A stretch of 64,000 nt of DNA from Serratia rubidaea (GCA_901472405.1 LR590463.1:2790001-2854000); one strand, 5' to 3'. Shown: positions 39,264 to 50,368, counted from the first letter of the stretch. The notes: generated by a model not told the origin, from the letters alone. Numbers and translations are program-made.

Positions 39264-39326
39264 GCAACAACAGCACGCCCGGCGCCGCCTGAGTAAAAGG
39301 GCCGGGTCGTGCCATTCTTGCGCCGC

Positions 39327-39839
39327 TTATATCACCGAGTGCATATCCGCATTAGCCGCGGCAACACCGTTAGCTTCAATAGCGCTGTGGGCGATCGCCG
39401 CATTATCGTGACCCTCCTGGTACAGATTAAACTCCGCATCGCTGGTTTTTTCATGTTTGCCGTCCAGCAGGCCATCGAACCAATTTTTAATACCGTCGAA
39501 AATATGGCTGGGTTTATCCGTCAGCTGATCGTATTTATCCTTGATATCATGGAAGATATCCCCCACTTTACCGGCCAGATCCTTCACGCCTTCCAGAGTA
39601 TCCTTGAAGAATTTAAGCGGTTTGCTGAATAGATCAGAAATATGGCTGACGCGATCGTGAATAAAGTCCCCCACCTCGGTGAACAATCCCTTTACGGTGC
39701 CAATAACGCCTTTGAAAAAATCAGAGGAGTCAGGGTTTAGAGAATCAAACGTATTTTTAACGGCGGTCATAAATTTAGCAATAGGTTCACGCAGCTTTTC
39801 CGGTAACGCATTCAGGAAATCTTCTTCATTATTAAACAT
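39327..39839 (-). CDS. Low-complexity amphipathic repeat protein B
   Basis: A 170-residue protein without signal peptide or cysteine. The middle (43-130) is a series of amphipathic helices rich in Asp, Lys, Phe and Gly (GTVKGLFTEVGDFI, HISDLFSKPL, GKVGDIFHDIKDKYDQL). The segment GTVKGLFTEVGDFI (47-60) with HISDL (66-70) aligns with protein A (32714-33259), and the tails match (AIEANGVAAANADMHSVI here). So it is a charged paralogue of the more hydrophobic protein A. The function is unknown. Confidence 0.75.
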   Translation of the reverse strand: MFNNEEDFLNALPEKLREPIAKFMTAVKNTFDSLNPDSSDFFKGVIGTVKGLFTEVGDFIHDRVSHISDLFSKPLKFFKDTLEGVKDLAGKVGDIFHDIKDKYDQLTDKPSHIFDGIKNWFDGLLDGKHEKTSDAEFNLYQEGHDNAAIAHSAIEANGVAAANADMHSVI

Positions 39840-40007
39840 AGTACCCCAGATAAACCATCAATTGTGATACTCAGGTCTTATTTTTTATAGTTGTAAAGCC
39901 GCTCCCCGTCAAAACGAGAAAGAAGAAAAAACCGCAGCGTGGCAGTATACCCGGACCGCACGGCTATACTGGAGTGAGCGCACGGCTCATCACGGGTAAG
40001 GGAAGCT

Positions 40008-40382
40008 ATGTTTGACCACGTAAAATTTGGCGTTAGCGACTATGAGGCCAGCAAAAATTTCTTTCTTAAGGCACTAGCGCCGCTGGGCGTGAGCGTGGTG
40101 GATGAAGGCGCGCCGGACTATGGGATAGAGATCGCCGCCCCCGACAATACCTCACTGTGCCTGTACCAGACCACGGCGCAGCCGGCGCAGCTGCATCTGG
40201 CGTTCATCGCCGACAGCCGCCGGCAGGTGGATGATTTCTACCGGGCAGCGCTGGCGGCCGGCGGTAAAGATAACGGCGGACCAGGCCTGCGTCCCAATTA
40301 TCACGCCAGTTACTACGCTGCCTTTGTGATTGCGCCGGACGGCCACAATATCGAAATGGTTTGTCATCGCGTTGAGGCATAA
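40008..40382 (+). CDS. VOC-family (glyoxalase-like) protein
   Basis: A 124-residue protein with the beta-alpha-beta-beta-beta fold of the vicinal oxygen chelate family: FDHVKFGVSDYEASKNFFLKA at the start, LHLAFIADSRRQVDDFYRAA in the middle, and YYAAFVIAPDGHNIEMVCH at the end. The conserved first His and the last Glu (IEMV) could bind metal. Family members include lyases, dioxygenases and resistance proteins; I cannot choose among them. The CRISPR-like repeats begin 12 bp after it. Confidence 0.85.
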   Translation: MFDHVKFGVSDYEASKNFFLKALAPLGVSVVDEGAPDYGIEIAAPDNTSLCLYQTTAQPAQLHLAFIADSRRQVDDFYRAALAAGGKDNGGPGLRPNYHASYYAAFVIAPDGHNIEMVCHRVEA

Positions 40383-40393
40383 GAATCACAGCA

Positions 40394-40602
40394 AGGGACG
40401 GAGCTGCCTGTGCGGCTGAACCATCCGGCGTTCTGTCGTTGCTCCCTGCTGTCTTTCTAAGCTGCCTGTACGGCAGTGAACCAAATCGCCGTGTTAATTC
40501 GTCGAGTATTTCAGTTTCTAAGCTGCCTGTACGGCAGTGAACTTGGCGATAGCCAAGGCTAGATGATTTTTACCTTTCTAAGCTGCCTGTACGGCAGTGA
40601 AC
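40394..40602 (-). CRISPR. Orphan type I-F CRISPR mini-array, no cas genes
   Basis: Three identical 28-bp repeats (40454-40481, 40515-40542, 40575-40602) begin TTTCTAAGCTGCC and end TGTACGGCAGTGAAC as written on the plus strand. This is the reverse complement of the type I-F repeat starting GTTCACTGCCG. A fourth, degenerate copy ends at 40421 (AGCTGCCTGTGCGGCTGAAC). Spacers are 40422-40453 (32 bp), 40482-40514 (33 bp) and 40543-40574 (32 bp). Degeneracy at the left end and the repeat orientation place the leader on the right, with transcription on the minus strand. No cas gene lies in the window. Confidence 0.9.
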
Positions 40603-40979
40603 TGTTGCAGATTAGCACTAGCCTATTGTTTTTAAAAGCACTCCTGCCGATTACGCCCGAAAAGGCTCTTTTTCTCGCATTCAATTCAACCAATATATAT
40701 CAATAACTTAGAAACATCGTAAAAAAAAGGGTTTGCATAGTCCGGATCATAAAGCAACCAGCCGACGACCTGGCTAGCCCGATGCCATTATGCCGATAGT
40801 AAATATCTGCCCGCTGTTACGCCCTCGCTCCCACCCTTTAGCCGCCTGACTCCCAACCTTGGCCAGTTCTGGTTATACTGGGTCGCCAATAATTCGTAAG
40901 GCAGATAAGTTGCTTTACTCACACGCCTGCCGGCGTGCGAATAACGAAACAGATAACCAAACGACTGGAAGGTAACATT
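40603..40979. other. CRISPR leader side and intergenic region
   Basis: About 375 bp. The part next to the array (40603-40740) is AT-rich and is the presumed leader. Further right, a hairpin CACGCC-TGCC-GGCGTG lies at about 40923-40938, shortly before the small gene at 40980. No larger gene. Confidence 0.4.
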
Positions 40980-41075
40980 ATGAGATTAGTGATAATAGTA
41001 ATGGTTGGCGTACTGGTTTGCCTGGGTATGATGAGCTTCCTGCAGTATGTCAGCGAGCAGCCCTGGGGACAGTAA
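40980..41075 (+). CDS. Small membrane protein candidate, 31 residues
   Basis: ATG 40980 follows GGAAGGTAACATT, a good ribosome binding site. The product starts MRLVIIVMVGVLVCLGMM and ends in a short polar tail with W and Q. One hydrophobic helix covers residues 2-21. This is the shape of enterobacterial single-helix small proteins. The open frame is short, so the call rests on the binding site and the helix. Confidence 0.5.
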   Translation: MRLVIIVMVGVLVCLGMMSFLQYVSEQPWGQ

Positions 41076-41508
41076 CCAACAGAGATCACATAAAATTCAA
41101 TACGCCAGCATCAGCAAAAATACGTTAGGCAACATCAACAGTGGCGTGCGGCATCCCATTTCTATGCAATGGGGATTTTTCCTATAAATCTCCGCCACGG
41201 CCGCGGAAAAATCTCTCGCCCATGCCTCATTTACATTAAAAATTTGTTATTTACACATCTTGACACAGGTGAACGCTCATCCTTAACAAACTCTTAACAC
41301 TATGTAATTTATGATTTTTTATTTATTTAAGGCTCCCTTCTCCCTTCCGGCACCCTACAAAAATAATAAATAATTGGCCATTATCCTAAAGATTGTAAAA
41401 TTTAACCCATCCGACAACCCGCTAAAAATAAGAATTAACCGCGTTGCTGTGCTCTCTGACAAAATGCTATTTTCCAGGATCTTTCTTGTTTTCTGGGTGT
41501 TAGTGAAA
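41076..41508. promoter_or_regulatory. Intergenic region upstream of the acyltransferase gene
   Basis: About 430 bp. A hairpin CCCATT-TCTATGC-AATGGG followed by GATTTTT (about 41156-41183) may end the small upstream gene. A TTGACA hexamer at 41260-41265 is a possible -35 for the acyltransferase. An in-frame upstream extension of that gene to 41374 is possible but would add a non-family N-terminus. Confidence 0.45.
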
Positions 41509-43329
41509 ATGAACTTTAGACTAGACATTAATGGATTAAGATTTCTTGCCGTTACGATGGTGGTCTTATTCCATTTTAAATTCGAATTTGCATATGGTGG
41601 TTTCGCTGGGGTTGATATATTTTTCGTTATTTCCGGTTTTTTAATGAACGAAATATGTCAAAAGCAGATAGGGAAAAAATCATGGGTGATTGATTTTTAC
41701 AGAAAAAGGTTCAAGAGGATATACCCTGCGCTATTGATGATGGTCATCTTCACCTTTTTACTCGCACTGTATTCCGAAACGCCTAACGGCGCCAAGGAAG
41801 AGTTTAAGCAAACGCTCAGCGCCTTGACCTTCACCTCTAATATTTACTACCTGTTGCACAGCGGCGGGTATTTTTCCGCAACATCTGACTTCAACTGGTT
41901 ATTACATACCTGGTCGCTGTCCGTTGAATGGCAGTTTTACTTAATATTCCCGTTAATTCTGGTCATTGGCAATTTATTTAAACATTACAAAAGTCACTTT
42001 TATCTGTTAATTATTCTTTGCTCGGTACTGCTCTGCATTCTATTTGGTAAGTCCCACCTGAGCGCAAACTTCTACTTACTGCCTACCCGCATGTGGGAGC
42101 TGATGATCGGCGCCTATGTGTCTGCCTCACGGCTTAAAAATCCCTATGCCAAGCAGACCGAAATCGTCGCCGTTCTTGTATTGGTCGCCTTCTTCCTGTT
42201 TGTAAAAGAGAGCGCCCCCTGGCCAGGCGGAATGACACTGATCCCGGTATTGGCGACCGGCGCCATCATCCATGCCAATCTCAGCAATAGCGAAACATTG
42301 TTCAAAAATAGCGTTATACAGAGCATCGGTTCCGCATCGTATTCCATTTACCTTTTCCACTGGCCGGTGGTCTCATTTATGGCCAATAACTCCATTGAGT
42401 TCACGACGCTCAATGCAACTATCGGCATCATTCTGTCTTTCGCGTTGGGTTATATCTCTTATAAATACTTTGAGCGCCTGTTCAGCAAGAGCTACGCCTA
42501 CCTGGCCACTGCCGCCGCCGCATTCGCCGCGATCTCCTTTGGCGCGACGGCAACGGAAGTCAATAAGCACTGGGTATCCCCCGGCACTATCGCGCTGGAG
42601 AAATTCAAAACTTATGCTGCCAGCCCTGAAGGGATCCGGCAGTTCGGTAACCATAATCGCACCTGCTTCCTGTCAACCAAGACCAATGATATTTCATTCT
42701 TTGATAAAGAAGTCTGTTTAAAAACCGCAGACGATAAGAAGAATATCCTGGTGCTTGGCGACAGCCATGCAGCCGAACTCTACCAGTCGGTCAATGAAGT
42801 GTTTTCTGATTACAATGTGATGCAAGCGGCAGCATCCGGCTGCATGCCGGTAAACGGCAAGACCGGAGAAAAACGCTGCACCGATTTATTCAACTATATC
42901 TATAACGACTTCCTGGTAAACAACAAGGTGGACTATATTCTGCTCTCCGCCAACTGGATGGTAAACAAAGATCGGGATCTGGGGAAAAAACTTACCGAAG
43001 TGATTAATAAAATTGGTAAGGATAAAGTATTTATTATCGGGCAAACCAAGACCTTCAGCATCGATTTTTACAAGATTGCGCAAAAAACGCCGGAAAGTAA
43101 AATAGAACAGCTGGTCACCAAAGAGTCAAGGGCGAGTAACCGCTGGATGTCAGAACAGCTGGCGCAAAGCGGCATCAACTACATTGACGTATTTGATCTT
43201 AACTGCAGTCAGGGCCGTTGTGATTATATCGACAAAAACAACGTGCCGATGATGTTTGATAAAAACCACCTGACAAAAACATGGGCCGACTCATATGTAA
43301 AACATATCAGAGCCAGTGTTGGCCTATAA
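41509..43329 (+). CDS. Acyltransferase-3 / SGNH O-acetyltransferase (OafA type)
   Basis: A 606-residue membrane enzyme. The N-terminal acyltransferase-3 domain (1-345) starts with the family signature FRLDINGLRFLAV and contains FHFKFEFAYGGFAGVDIFFVISG (split: GGFAGVDIFFVISG), RKRFKRIYPAL and WSLSVEWQFY. The C-terminal extracytoplasmic SGNH domain (about 400-606) has the catalytic LGDSHAAELY and the His of DKNHLT. Such proteins O-acetylate O-antigen, capsule or other surface glycans. The 5' part of the gene is AT-rich, a sign of transfer common for surface polysaccharide genes. Confidence 0.9.
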   Translation: MNFRLDINGLRFLAVTMVVLFHFKFEFAYGGFAGVDIFFVISGFLMNEICQKQIGKKSWVIDFYRKRFKRIYPALLMMVIFTFLLALYSETPNGAKEEFKQTLSALTFTSNIYYLLHSGGYFSATSDFNWLLHTWSLSVEWQFYLIFPLILVIGNLFKHYKSHFYLLIILCSVLLCILFGKSHLSANFYLLPTRMWELMIGAYVSASRLKNPYAKQTEIVAVLVLVAFFLFVKESAPWPGGMTLIPVLATGAIIHANLSNSETLFKNSVIQSIGSASYSIYLFHWPVVSFMANNSIEFTTLNATIGIILSFALGYISYKYFERLFSKSYAYLATAAAAFAAISFGATATEVNKHWVSPGTIALEKFKTYAASPEGIRQFGNHNRTCFLSTKTNDISFFDKEVCLKTADDKKNILVLGDSHAAELYQSVNEVFSDYNVMQAAASGCMPVNGKTGEKRCTDLFNYIYNDFLVNNKVDYILLSANWMVNKDRDLGKKLTEVINKIGKDKVFIIGQTKTFSIDFYKIAQKTPESKIEQLVTKESRASNRWMSEQLAQSGINYIDVFDLNCSQGRCDYIDKNNVPMMFDKNHLTKTWADSYVKHIRASVGL

Positions 43330-43342
43330 ACTCCACCAGGAA

Positions 43343-43364
43343 GAGGGTTGGCGACAACCCTTTT
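43343..43364 (+). terminator. Terminator after the acyltransferase gene
   Basis: GAGGGTTG-GCGA-CAACCCTTTTC folds to a GGGTTG/CAACCC stem with a T tail, about 14 bp after the stop. Confidence 0.7.
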
Positions 43365-43696
43365 CATTTACCTTTATTTACATTAAATCTTCTGCTCCTC
43401 CCCTGCCTTGCCCAAACTAGATTAACTTGCCGTCCTACTATCCGTTTATTTTTAAGCACGTACCGCTCCCCGCACACTTCGCAGCGGAAATAATAAGACG
43501 GCGCGCCATACGCTCAGCAACCAGGGCAAGAAAGTGGTTGTTCGGGGATTTAACATATTGTTTTCAACAATAAAAAAACGGATCGAATATAACTGCGTGA
43601 TAATCGCTACTCTTCATAAATATACCTTTCAACCCGCGTTGAGTTTCCCGCAATACCGGCGTGATGCCGTTAAATCGGAAGCGGCATTTGCACTTT
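43365..43696. other. Upstream region of the prn operon
   Basis: About 330 bp without a recognisable gene, patchy in composition. I see no intact insertion sequence ends. A TTGCAC hexamer at 43688-43693 could be the -35 of the prn promoter, just before the paired palindromes. Confidence 0.4.
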
Positions 43697-43712
43697 TTAG
43701 ACTAAAGTCTAA
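43697..43712. promoter_or_regulatory. prn operator-like palindrome 1
   Basis: TTAGACTAAAGTCTAA, a 16-bp sequence with perfect seven-base arms (TTAGACT/AGTCTAA). It is repeated 22 bp downstream with only the two central bases changed. Confidence 0.7.
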
Positions 43713-46450
<2,738 letters not shown>

Positions 46451-46493
46451 CGCACGCGGCTGTCTGTTTCCTCTCATTAGGAGATTTGCCCTC

Positions 46494-48197
46494 ATGACTC
46501 AGAAGAGCCCGGCGAACGGGCGCGATAACCACCACTTCGATGTGATCATCATCGGCTCAGGCATGTCCGGCACCCAGATGGGAGCCATCCTGGCCAAACA
46601 GCAGTTTCGCGTGCTGATCGTCGAGGCGTCGTCGCACCCGCGCTTCACGATCGGCGAATCGTCGATTCCCGAAACCTCGCTGATGAACCGCATCATCGCC
46701 GATCGCTACGGCATTCCGGAACTCGACCACATCACGTCGTTCTACTCGACGCAGCGTTACGTGGCGTCGAGCACCGGCATCAAGCGCAACTTCGGTTTTG
46801 TGTTCCACAAACCCGGCCAGGAGCACGATCCGAAGGAGTTCACACAGTGCGTCATTCCCGAGCTGCCCTGGGGACCGGAGAGCCATTATTACCGGCAAGA
46901 CGTCGACGCCTACCTGCTGCAGGCCGCCATTAAATACGGCTGCACGGTGCTCCAGAATACGAAAGTGACCGAATTCCACGCCGATAAAGACGGCGTCGCG
47001 ATTACCACCGCGCAGAACGAACGCTTCACCGGCCGCTATATGATCGACTGCGGAGGCCCGCGCGCGCCGCTGGCGATCAAGTTCAATCTCCGCGAAGAGC
47101 CGTGCCGCTTCAAGACGCACTCACGCAGCCTCTATACGCATATGATCGGGGTGAAACCGTTCGACGACATCTTCAAGGTCAAGGGGCAGCGCTGGCGCTG
47201 GCACGAGGGAACCTTACACCACATGTTCAAGGGCGGCTGGCTCTGGGTGATTCCGTTCAACAACCACCCGCGTTCGACCAACAATCTGGTGAGCGTCGGC
47301 CTGCAGCTCGACCCGCGTATCTACCCGAAAACGGACATCTCCGCACAGCAGGAATTTGACGAGTTTCTCGCGCGCTTTCCCAGCATCGGGGCGCAGTTCC
47401 GCGACGCCGTACCGGTGCGTGACTGGGTCAGAACCGACCGCCTGCAGTTCTCGTCGAGCGCCTGCGTCGGCGATCGCTACTGCCTGATGCTGCACGCGAA
47501 CGGCTTTATCGACCCGCTCTTCTCCCGCGGGCTTGAGAACACCGCGGTGACCATCCACGCGCTCGCGGCACGCCTTATCAAGGCGCTGCGCGACGACGAC
47601 TTCTCCCCGGAGCGCTTCGAGTACATTGAGCGCCTGCAGCAAAAGCTTTTGGACCACAACGACGACTTCGTCAGCTGCTGCTACACCGCGTTCTCGGACT
47701 TTCGCCTGTGGGACGCCTTCCACCGGCTGTGGGCGGTCGGCACGATCCTCGGGCAGTTCCGGCTTGTGCAGGCCCATGCGCGGTTCCGCGCGTCGCGCAA
47801 CGATGGCGACCTCGATCATCTCGATAACGATCCGCCATACCTCGGCTATCTGTGCGCGGACATGGAGGGCTACTACCAGCTGTTCAACGACGCCAAAGCC
47901 GAGATCGAGGCCGTGAGCACCGGCCAGAAACCGCCTGAGGAGGCCGCGGCGCGGATTCACGCCCTCATCGACGAACGGGATTTCGCCAAGCATATGTTTG
48001 GTTTCGGCTACTGCATCACCGGGGAGAAGCCGCAGCTCAACAACTCGAAGCACAGCCTGCTGCCGGCGATGAAGCTGATGTACTGGACACAAACCAGCGC
48101 GCCGGCGGAGGTGAAAAAGTATTTCGACTATAACCCGATGTTCGCGCTGCTCAAGGCGTACATCACCACCCGCATCGGCTTGATGCAGAAGAAGTAG
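46494..48197 (+). CDS. prnC: Halogenase PrnC
   Basis: FAD-dependent halogenase of 567 residues that chlorinates the pyrrole ring of monodechloroaminopyrrolnitrin at C3, giving aminopyrrolnitrin. ATG 46494 follows TTAGGAGATTTG. The N-terminal FAD loop is IIIGSGMSGTQMGAIL, and FTIGESSIPETSLMNRI and NGFIDPLFSRGLENTAV are halogenase-type motifs. An in-frame reading extends upstream into prnB but would add non-family residues. Third gene of the operon. Confidence 0.95.
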   Translation: MTQKSPANGRDNHHFDVIIIGSGMSGTQMGAILAKQQFRVLIVEASSHPRFTIGESSIPETSLMNRIIADRYGIPELDHITSFYSTQRYVASSTGIKRNFGFVFHKPGQEHDPKEFTQCVIPELPWGPESHYYRQDVDAYLLQAAIKYGCTVLQNTKVTEFHADKDGVAITTAQNERFTGRYMIDCGGPRAPLAIKFNLREEPCRFKTHSRSLYTHMIGVKPFDDIFKVKGQRWRWHEGTLHHMFKGGWLWVIPFNNHPRSTNNLVSVGLQLDPRIYPKTDISAQQEFDEFLARFPSIGAQFRDAVPVRDWVRTDRLQFSSSACVGDRYCLMLHANGFIDPLFSRGLENTAVTIHALAARLIKALRDDDFSPERFEYIERLQQKLLDHNDDFVSCCYTAFSDFRLWDAFHRLWAVGTILGQFRLVQAHARFRASRNDGDLDHLDNDPPYLGYLCADMEGYYQLFNDAKAEIEAVSTGQKPPEEAAARIHALIDERDFAKHMFGFGYCITGEKPQLNNSKHSLLPAMKLMYWTQTSAPAEVKKYFDYNPMFALLKAYITTRIGLMQKK

Positions 48198-48219
48198 CCG
48201 GCCGTCGAGGAACCAAACG

Positions 48220-49311
48220 ATGAACGACATTCAATTGCAATCAGTGAGCGTCAAGGATCATCCCCCGAAGGCGTACGACGCGACCACCTCCGTCGCCGCA
48301 AGCTGGTACGTGGCGATACGCTCCAGCGAGCTCAAGGACAAGCCGAAGGCGCTGACGCTGTTCGGCCGTCCGTGCGTGGCATGGCGCGGCGCGACAGGAC
48401 AGGCCGTGGTGATGGATCGCCACTGCTCGCACCTCGGCGCGAACCTGGCCGACGGACAGGTCAAGGACGGCTGCATCCAGTGCCCGTTTCATCACTGGCA
48501 ATACGACGAACAGGGCCAGTGCGTGCACATCCCCGGCCACAGCCAGACGGTGCGTAAACTGGAGCCGGTGCCGCGCTCGGTGCGTCAGCCGACGTGGATC
48601 ACCACCGAGCGCTACGGCTACGTGTGGGTCTGGTACGGCTCCCCGCAGCCGCTGCATCCGCTGCCCGAAATCACCGCCGCCGACGTCGACAACGACGACT
48701 TTATGCACCTGCACTTTGCGTTTGAGACCACCACGGCGGTGCTGCGTATCGTCGAGAATTTCTACGACGCACAGCACGCAGCCCCCGTGCACGAACTCCC
48801 GATCTCAGCCTTCGAACTCAGGCTGTTCGACGATTGGCAGCGCTGGCCGGAGCTAGAGCCGCTGGCCCAGGCGGGCGCGTGGTTCGGCGCCGGGATCGAC
48901 TTCACCGTGGACCGCTACTTTGGCCCCTTCGGCATGCTGGCGCGCGCGCTTGGTCTGAATATGTCGCAGATGAACCTGCACTTCGATGGCTACCCCGGCG
49001 GCTGCGTTATGACCGTCTCCCTGGACGGCGACTTCAAATACAAGCTGCTCCAGTGCGTGACGCCGGTGAGCGACGGCAAGAACATCATGCATATGCTTAT
49101 TTCGATCAAAAAGGTGGGCGGCGCCCTGCGCCGTGCGACCGACTACATGCTGTTCGGGCTGCAGACCAGACAGGCGGCGCAGTACGACGTCAAAATCTGG
49201 AACGGGATGAAACCGGACGGCGGCGGCGCGTACAGCAAGTACGACAAGCTGGTGCTCAAGTACCGGGCGTTCTACCGCGGCTGGGCCGACCGCGCGATCA
49301 GCGAGCGGTGA
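48220..49311 (+). CDS. prnD: Aminopyrrolnitrin oxygenase PrnD
   Basis: Rieske non-heme iron oxygenase that converts the arylamine of aminopyrrolnitrin to the nitro group of pyrrolnitrin, the antifungal end product. The 363-residue protein has the Rieske cluster motifs CSHLGANLADG and CPFHHW (about residues 69-92) and the mononuclear iron region ENFYDAQHAAPVHE with the 2-His pattern. Last gene of prnABCD. Its stop overlaps an ATG (TGATG), opening a 29-codon frame that may be the stub of another gene. Confidence 0.96.
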   Translation: MNDIQLQSVSVKDHPPKAYDATTSVAASWYVAIRSSELKDKPKALTLFGRPCVAWRGATGQAVVMDRHCSHLGANLADGQVKDGCIQCPFHHWQYDEQGQCVHIPGHSQTVRKLEPVPRSVRQPTWITTERYGYVWVWYGSPQPLHPLPEITAADVDNDDFMHLHFAFETTTAVLRIVENFYDAQHAAPVHELPISAFELRLFDDWQRWPELEPLAQAGAWFGAGIDFTVDRYFGPFGMLARALGLNMSQMNLHFDGYPGGCVMTVSLDGDFKYKLLQCVTPVSDGKNIMHMLISIKKVGGALRRATDYMLFGLQTRQAAQYDVKIWNGMKPDGGGAYSKYDKLVLKYRAFYRGWADRAISER

Positions 49312-49485
49312 TGCGCGAGTTAAGGGTCTTCTCCGGATCGGGTTCGGAGACGTCGTTTCGCCGGCTGCTGACAAACCCGGCGAGCGGCGTCACAGCGTAA
49401 GTCCGGCGGCCAGATCGGACTCGCGGCCAGCCGCAGCGCGCGGTATGTATGCTGTCACGGTCATACCCTTCGACAAGGAGCGTCT

Positions 49486-49614
49486 ATGGATACGGTTGAA
49501 CAGCTAGGTGAAACATACTTCTATAAAGGGTTCGCAAACCTATCAGCGCATGAGTTACTGTTCTGGATCACGATTGATACTGTCGAGGAACAGCTAGGCG
49601 TTCAAGATGTATGA
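49486..49614 (+). pseudogene. Truncated STM2901-family gene, 42 codons
   Basis: ATG 49486 with a strong AAGGAG site. The product MDTVEQLGETYFYKGF, then ANLSAHELLFWITIDTVEEQ, then LGVQDV resembles the N-terminal third of the STM2901 family (Salmonella; function unknown, full length about 140-150 residues). Homology stops where integrase-like sequence begins, so the rest was lost in a recombination event. The family match is from memory. Confidence 0.55.
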
Positions 49615-49730
49615 GCGGGAAAAAGGAAAGGACGTTGCGCAGAAGTTATTAGGATATAAATCCGAAGCAATGACGGGAAAATAGCTGGATTCGCGGGCAA
49701 GGATTGCTTAAGGCTATAAAAGAAGCCTAA
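49607..49730 (+). pseudogene. int: Phage integrase remnant (C-terminus)
   Basis: The frame from 49607 reads MYEREKGKDVAQKLLGYKSE then AMTGK, then a stop, then LDSR. Tyrosine recombinases of phages end with a block like EREKG-x-x-x-A-Q-x-L-L-G-H-K-S-x-x-M-T-x-x-Y-L-D-S-R-G. Here the codon for the catalytic Tyr is TAG and the distal part needs two added bases to read GKDWLKAIKEA, with a stop at 49728-49730. It is a dead fragment fused to the STM2901 stub and ends 59 bp from sdsR. Confidence 0.75.
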
Positions 49731-49788
49731 TACAGAAACTCGGCCATTTTCGGACAATCGAAAATAATCCCTTAAAAATCAATCACAC

Positions 49789-49894
49789 AAAAAAAGACCG
49801 AATACGATTCCTATATTCGGTCTAGGGAAATGGCTCTTGGGAGAGAGCCGTGCGCTAAAAGTTGGCATTTATTGCAGGGCTTGTTCAGCCATGC
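49789..49894 (-). ncRNA. sdsR: SdsR (RyeB) small RNA
   Basis: The minus strand from about 49894 contains the conserved body GCCAACTTTTAGCGCACGG, then CTCTCTCCCAAGAGCCATTT, then a terminator hairpin (AGACCGAATA/TATTCGGTCT) and seven T. This matches E. coli SdsR, a sigma-S dependent Hfq-bound RNA of about 104 nt that represses mutS, tolC, ompD and others. The sequence CTACGCTTAAAG just upstream fits the sigma-S -10 region of E. coli sdsR. The neighbour order yebY-copD-copC is also conserved. An overlapping antisense SraC transcript is possible but cannot be shown. Confidence 0.93.
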
Positions 49895-50026
49895 ACTTTA
49901 AGCGTAGCCTACACGGCGGCTTTTGCCAGCCAGGCGCACGGCGGGTGATAGTTTCTACGTGGCATTAAATGCGTACAGAATTCACCCGATTGTTAACCTA
50001 TTGATAAGCCAACGCGACGCCTGGCC

Positions 50027-50368
50027 CTACTTGGCACACAGCGTTTGCGCACGTGCGCGGAACGGCTCGACGCTCATCTTTTCCCCGGGGTGATTGGCGT
50101 CATCCAGCAGGATGGTCGCCAGCGGCTGCGCGCGTTGCTGGCCGGCGGCCACCTGCGCCTGGGCAATATCATTAAGCGGATACTGCATCAGCGTGCTGTT
50201 GTTCAGCACAAACAGCGCGCCGTCTTTACGGCACTGCAGCGTGACTTCCTCTTTGGTGAATGCCCACTGCTTGCCGAACTCCAGCTTGGTGACGTTTTCC
50301 AGACCTTCCGCGGCCAGTGCGCCGCCTGCGCCCGCCAGCAGTGCGAGGGCTAATAATGCACGTTTCAT
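50027..50368 (-). CDS. yebY: DUF2511 periplasmic protein YebY
   Basis: A 113-residue protein. The start ATG 50368 follows GAAGGT. A signal peptide (MKRALLALALLAGAGGALA) precedes a small domain with two cysteines (VTLQCRKDGALFVLNNSTL and AQTLCAK at the end). In E. coli yebY is in the copC-copD-like operon yobA-yebZ-yebY, thought to be involved in copper handling, and the same order is seen here. Exact role unknown. Confidence 0.92.
   Translation of the reverse strand: MKRALLALALLAGAGGALAAEGLENVTKLEFGKQWAFTKEEVTLQCRKDGALFVLNNSTLMQYPLNDIAQAQVAAGQQRAQPLATILLDDANHPGEKMSVEPFRARAQTLCAK

Noticed and set aside
43365..43696. Insertion sequence upstream of prnA
   Set aside because: Patchy composition suggested a remnant, but I found no terminal inverted repeats, target duplication or transposase frame.
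48834..49400. 188-codon plus-strand frame overlapping prnD
   Set aside because: It is an out-of-frame shadow of prnD. Only its last 29 codons extend past prnD, and these are treated as a possible stub.
49789..49894. Plain bidirectional terminator between integrase remnant and yebY
   Set aside because: The hairpin is real, but it is the 3' end of the conserved sdsR RNA rather than an isolated terminator.
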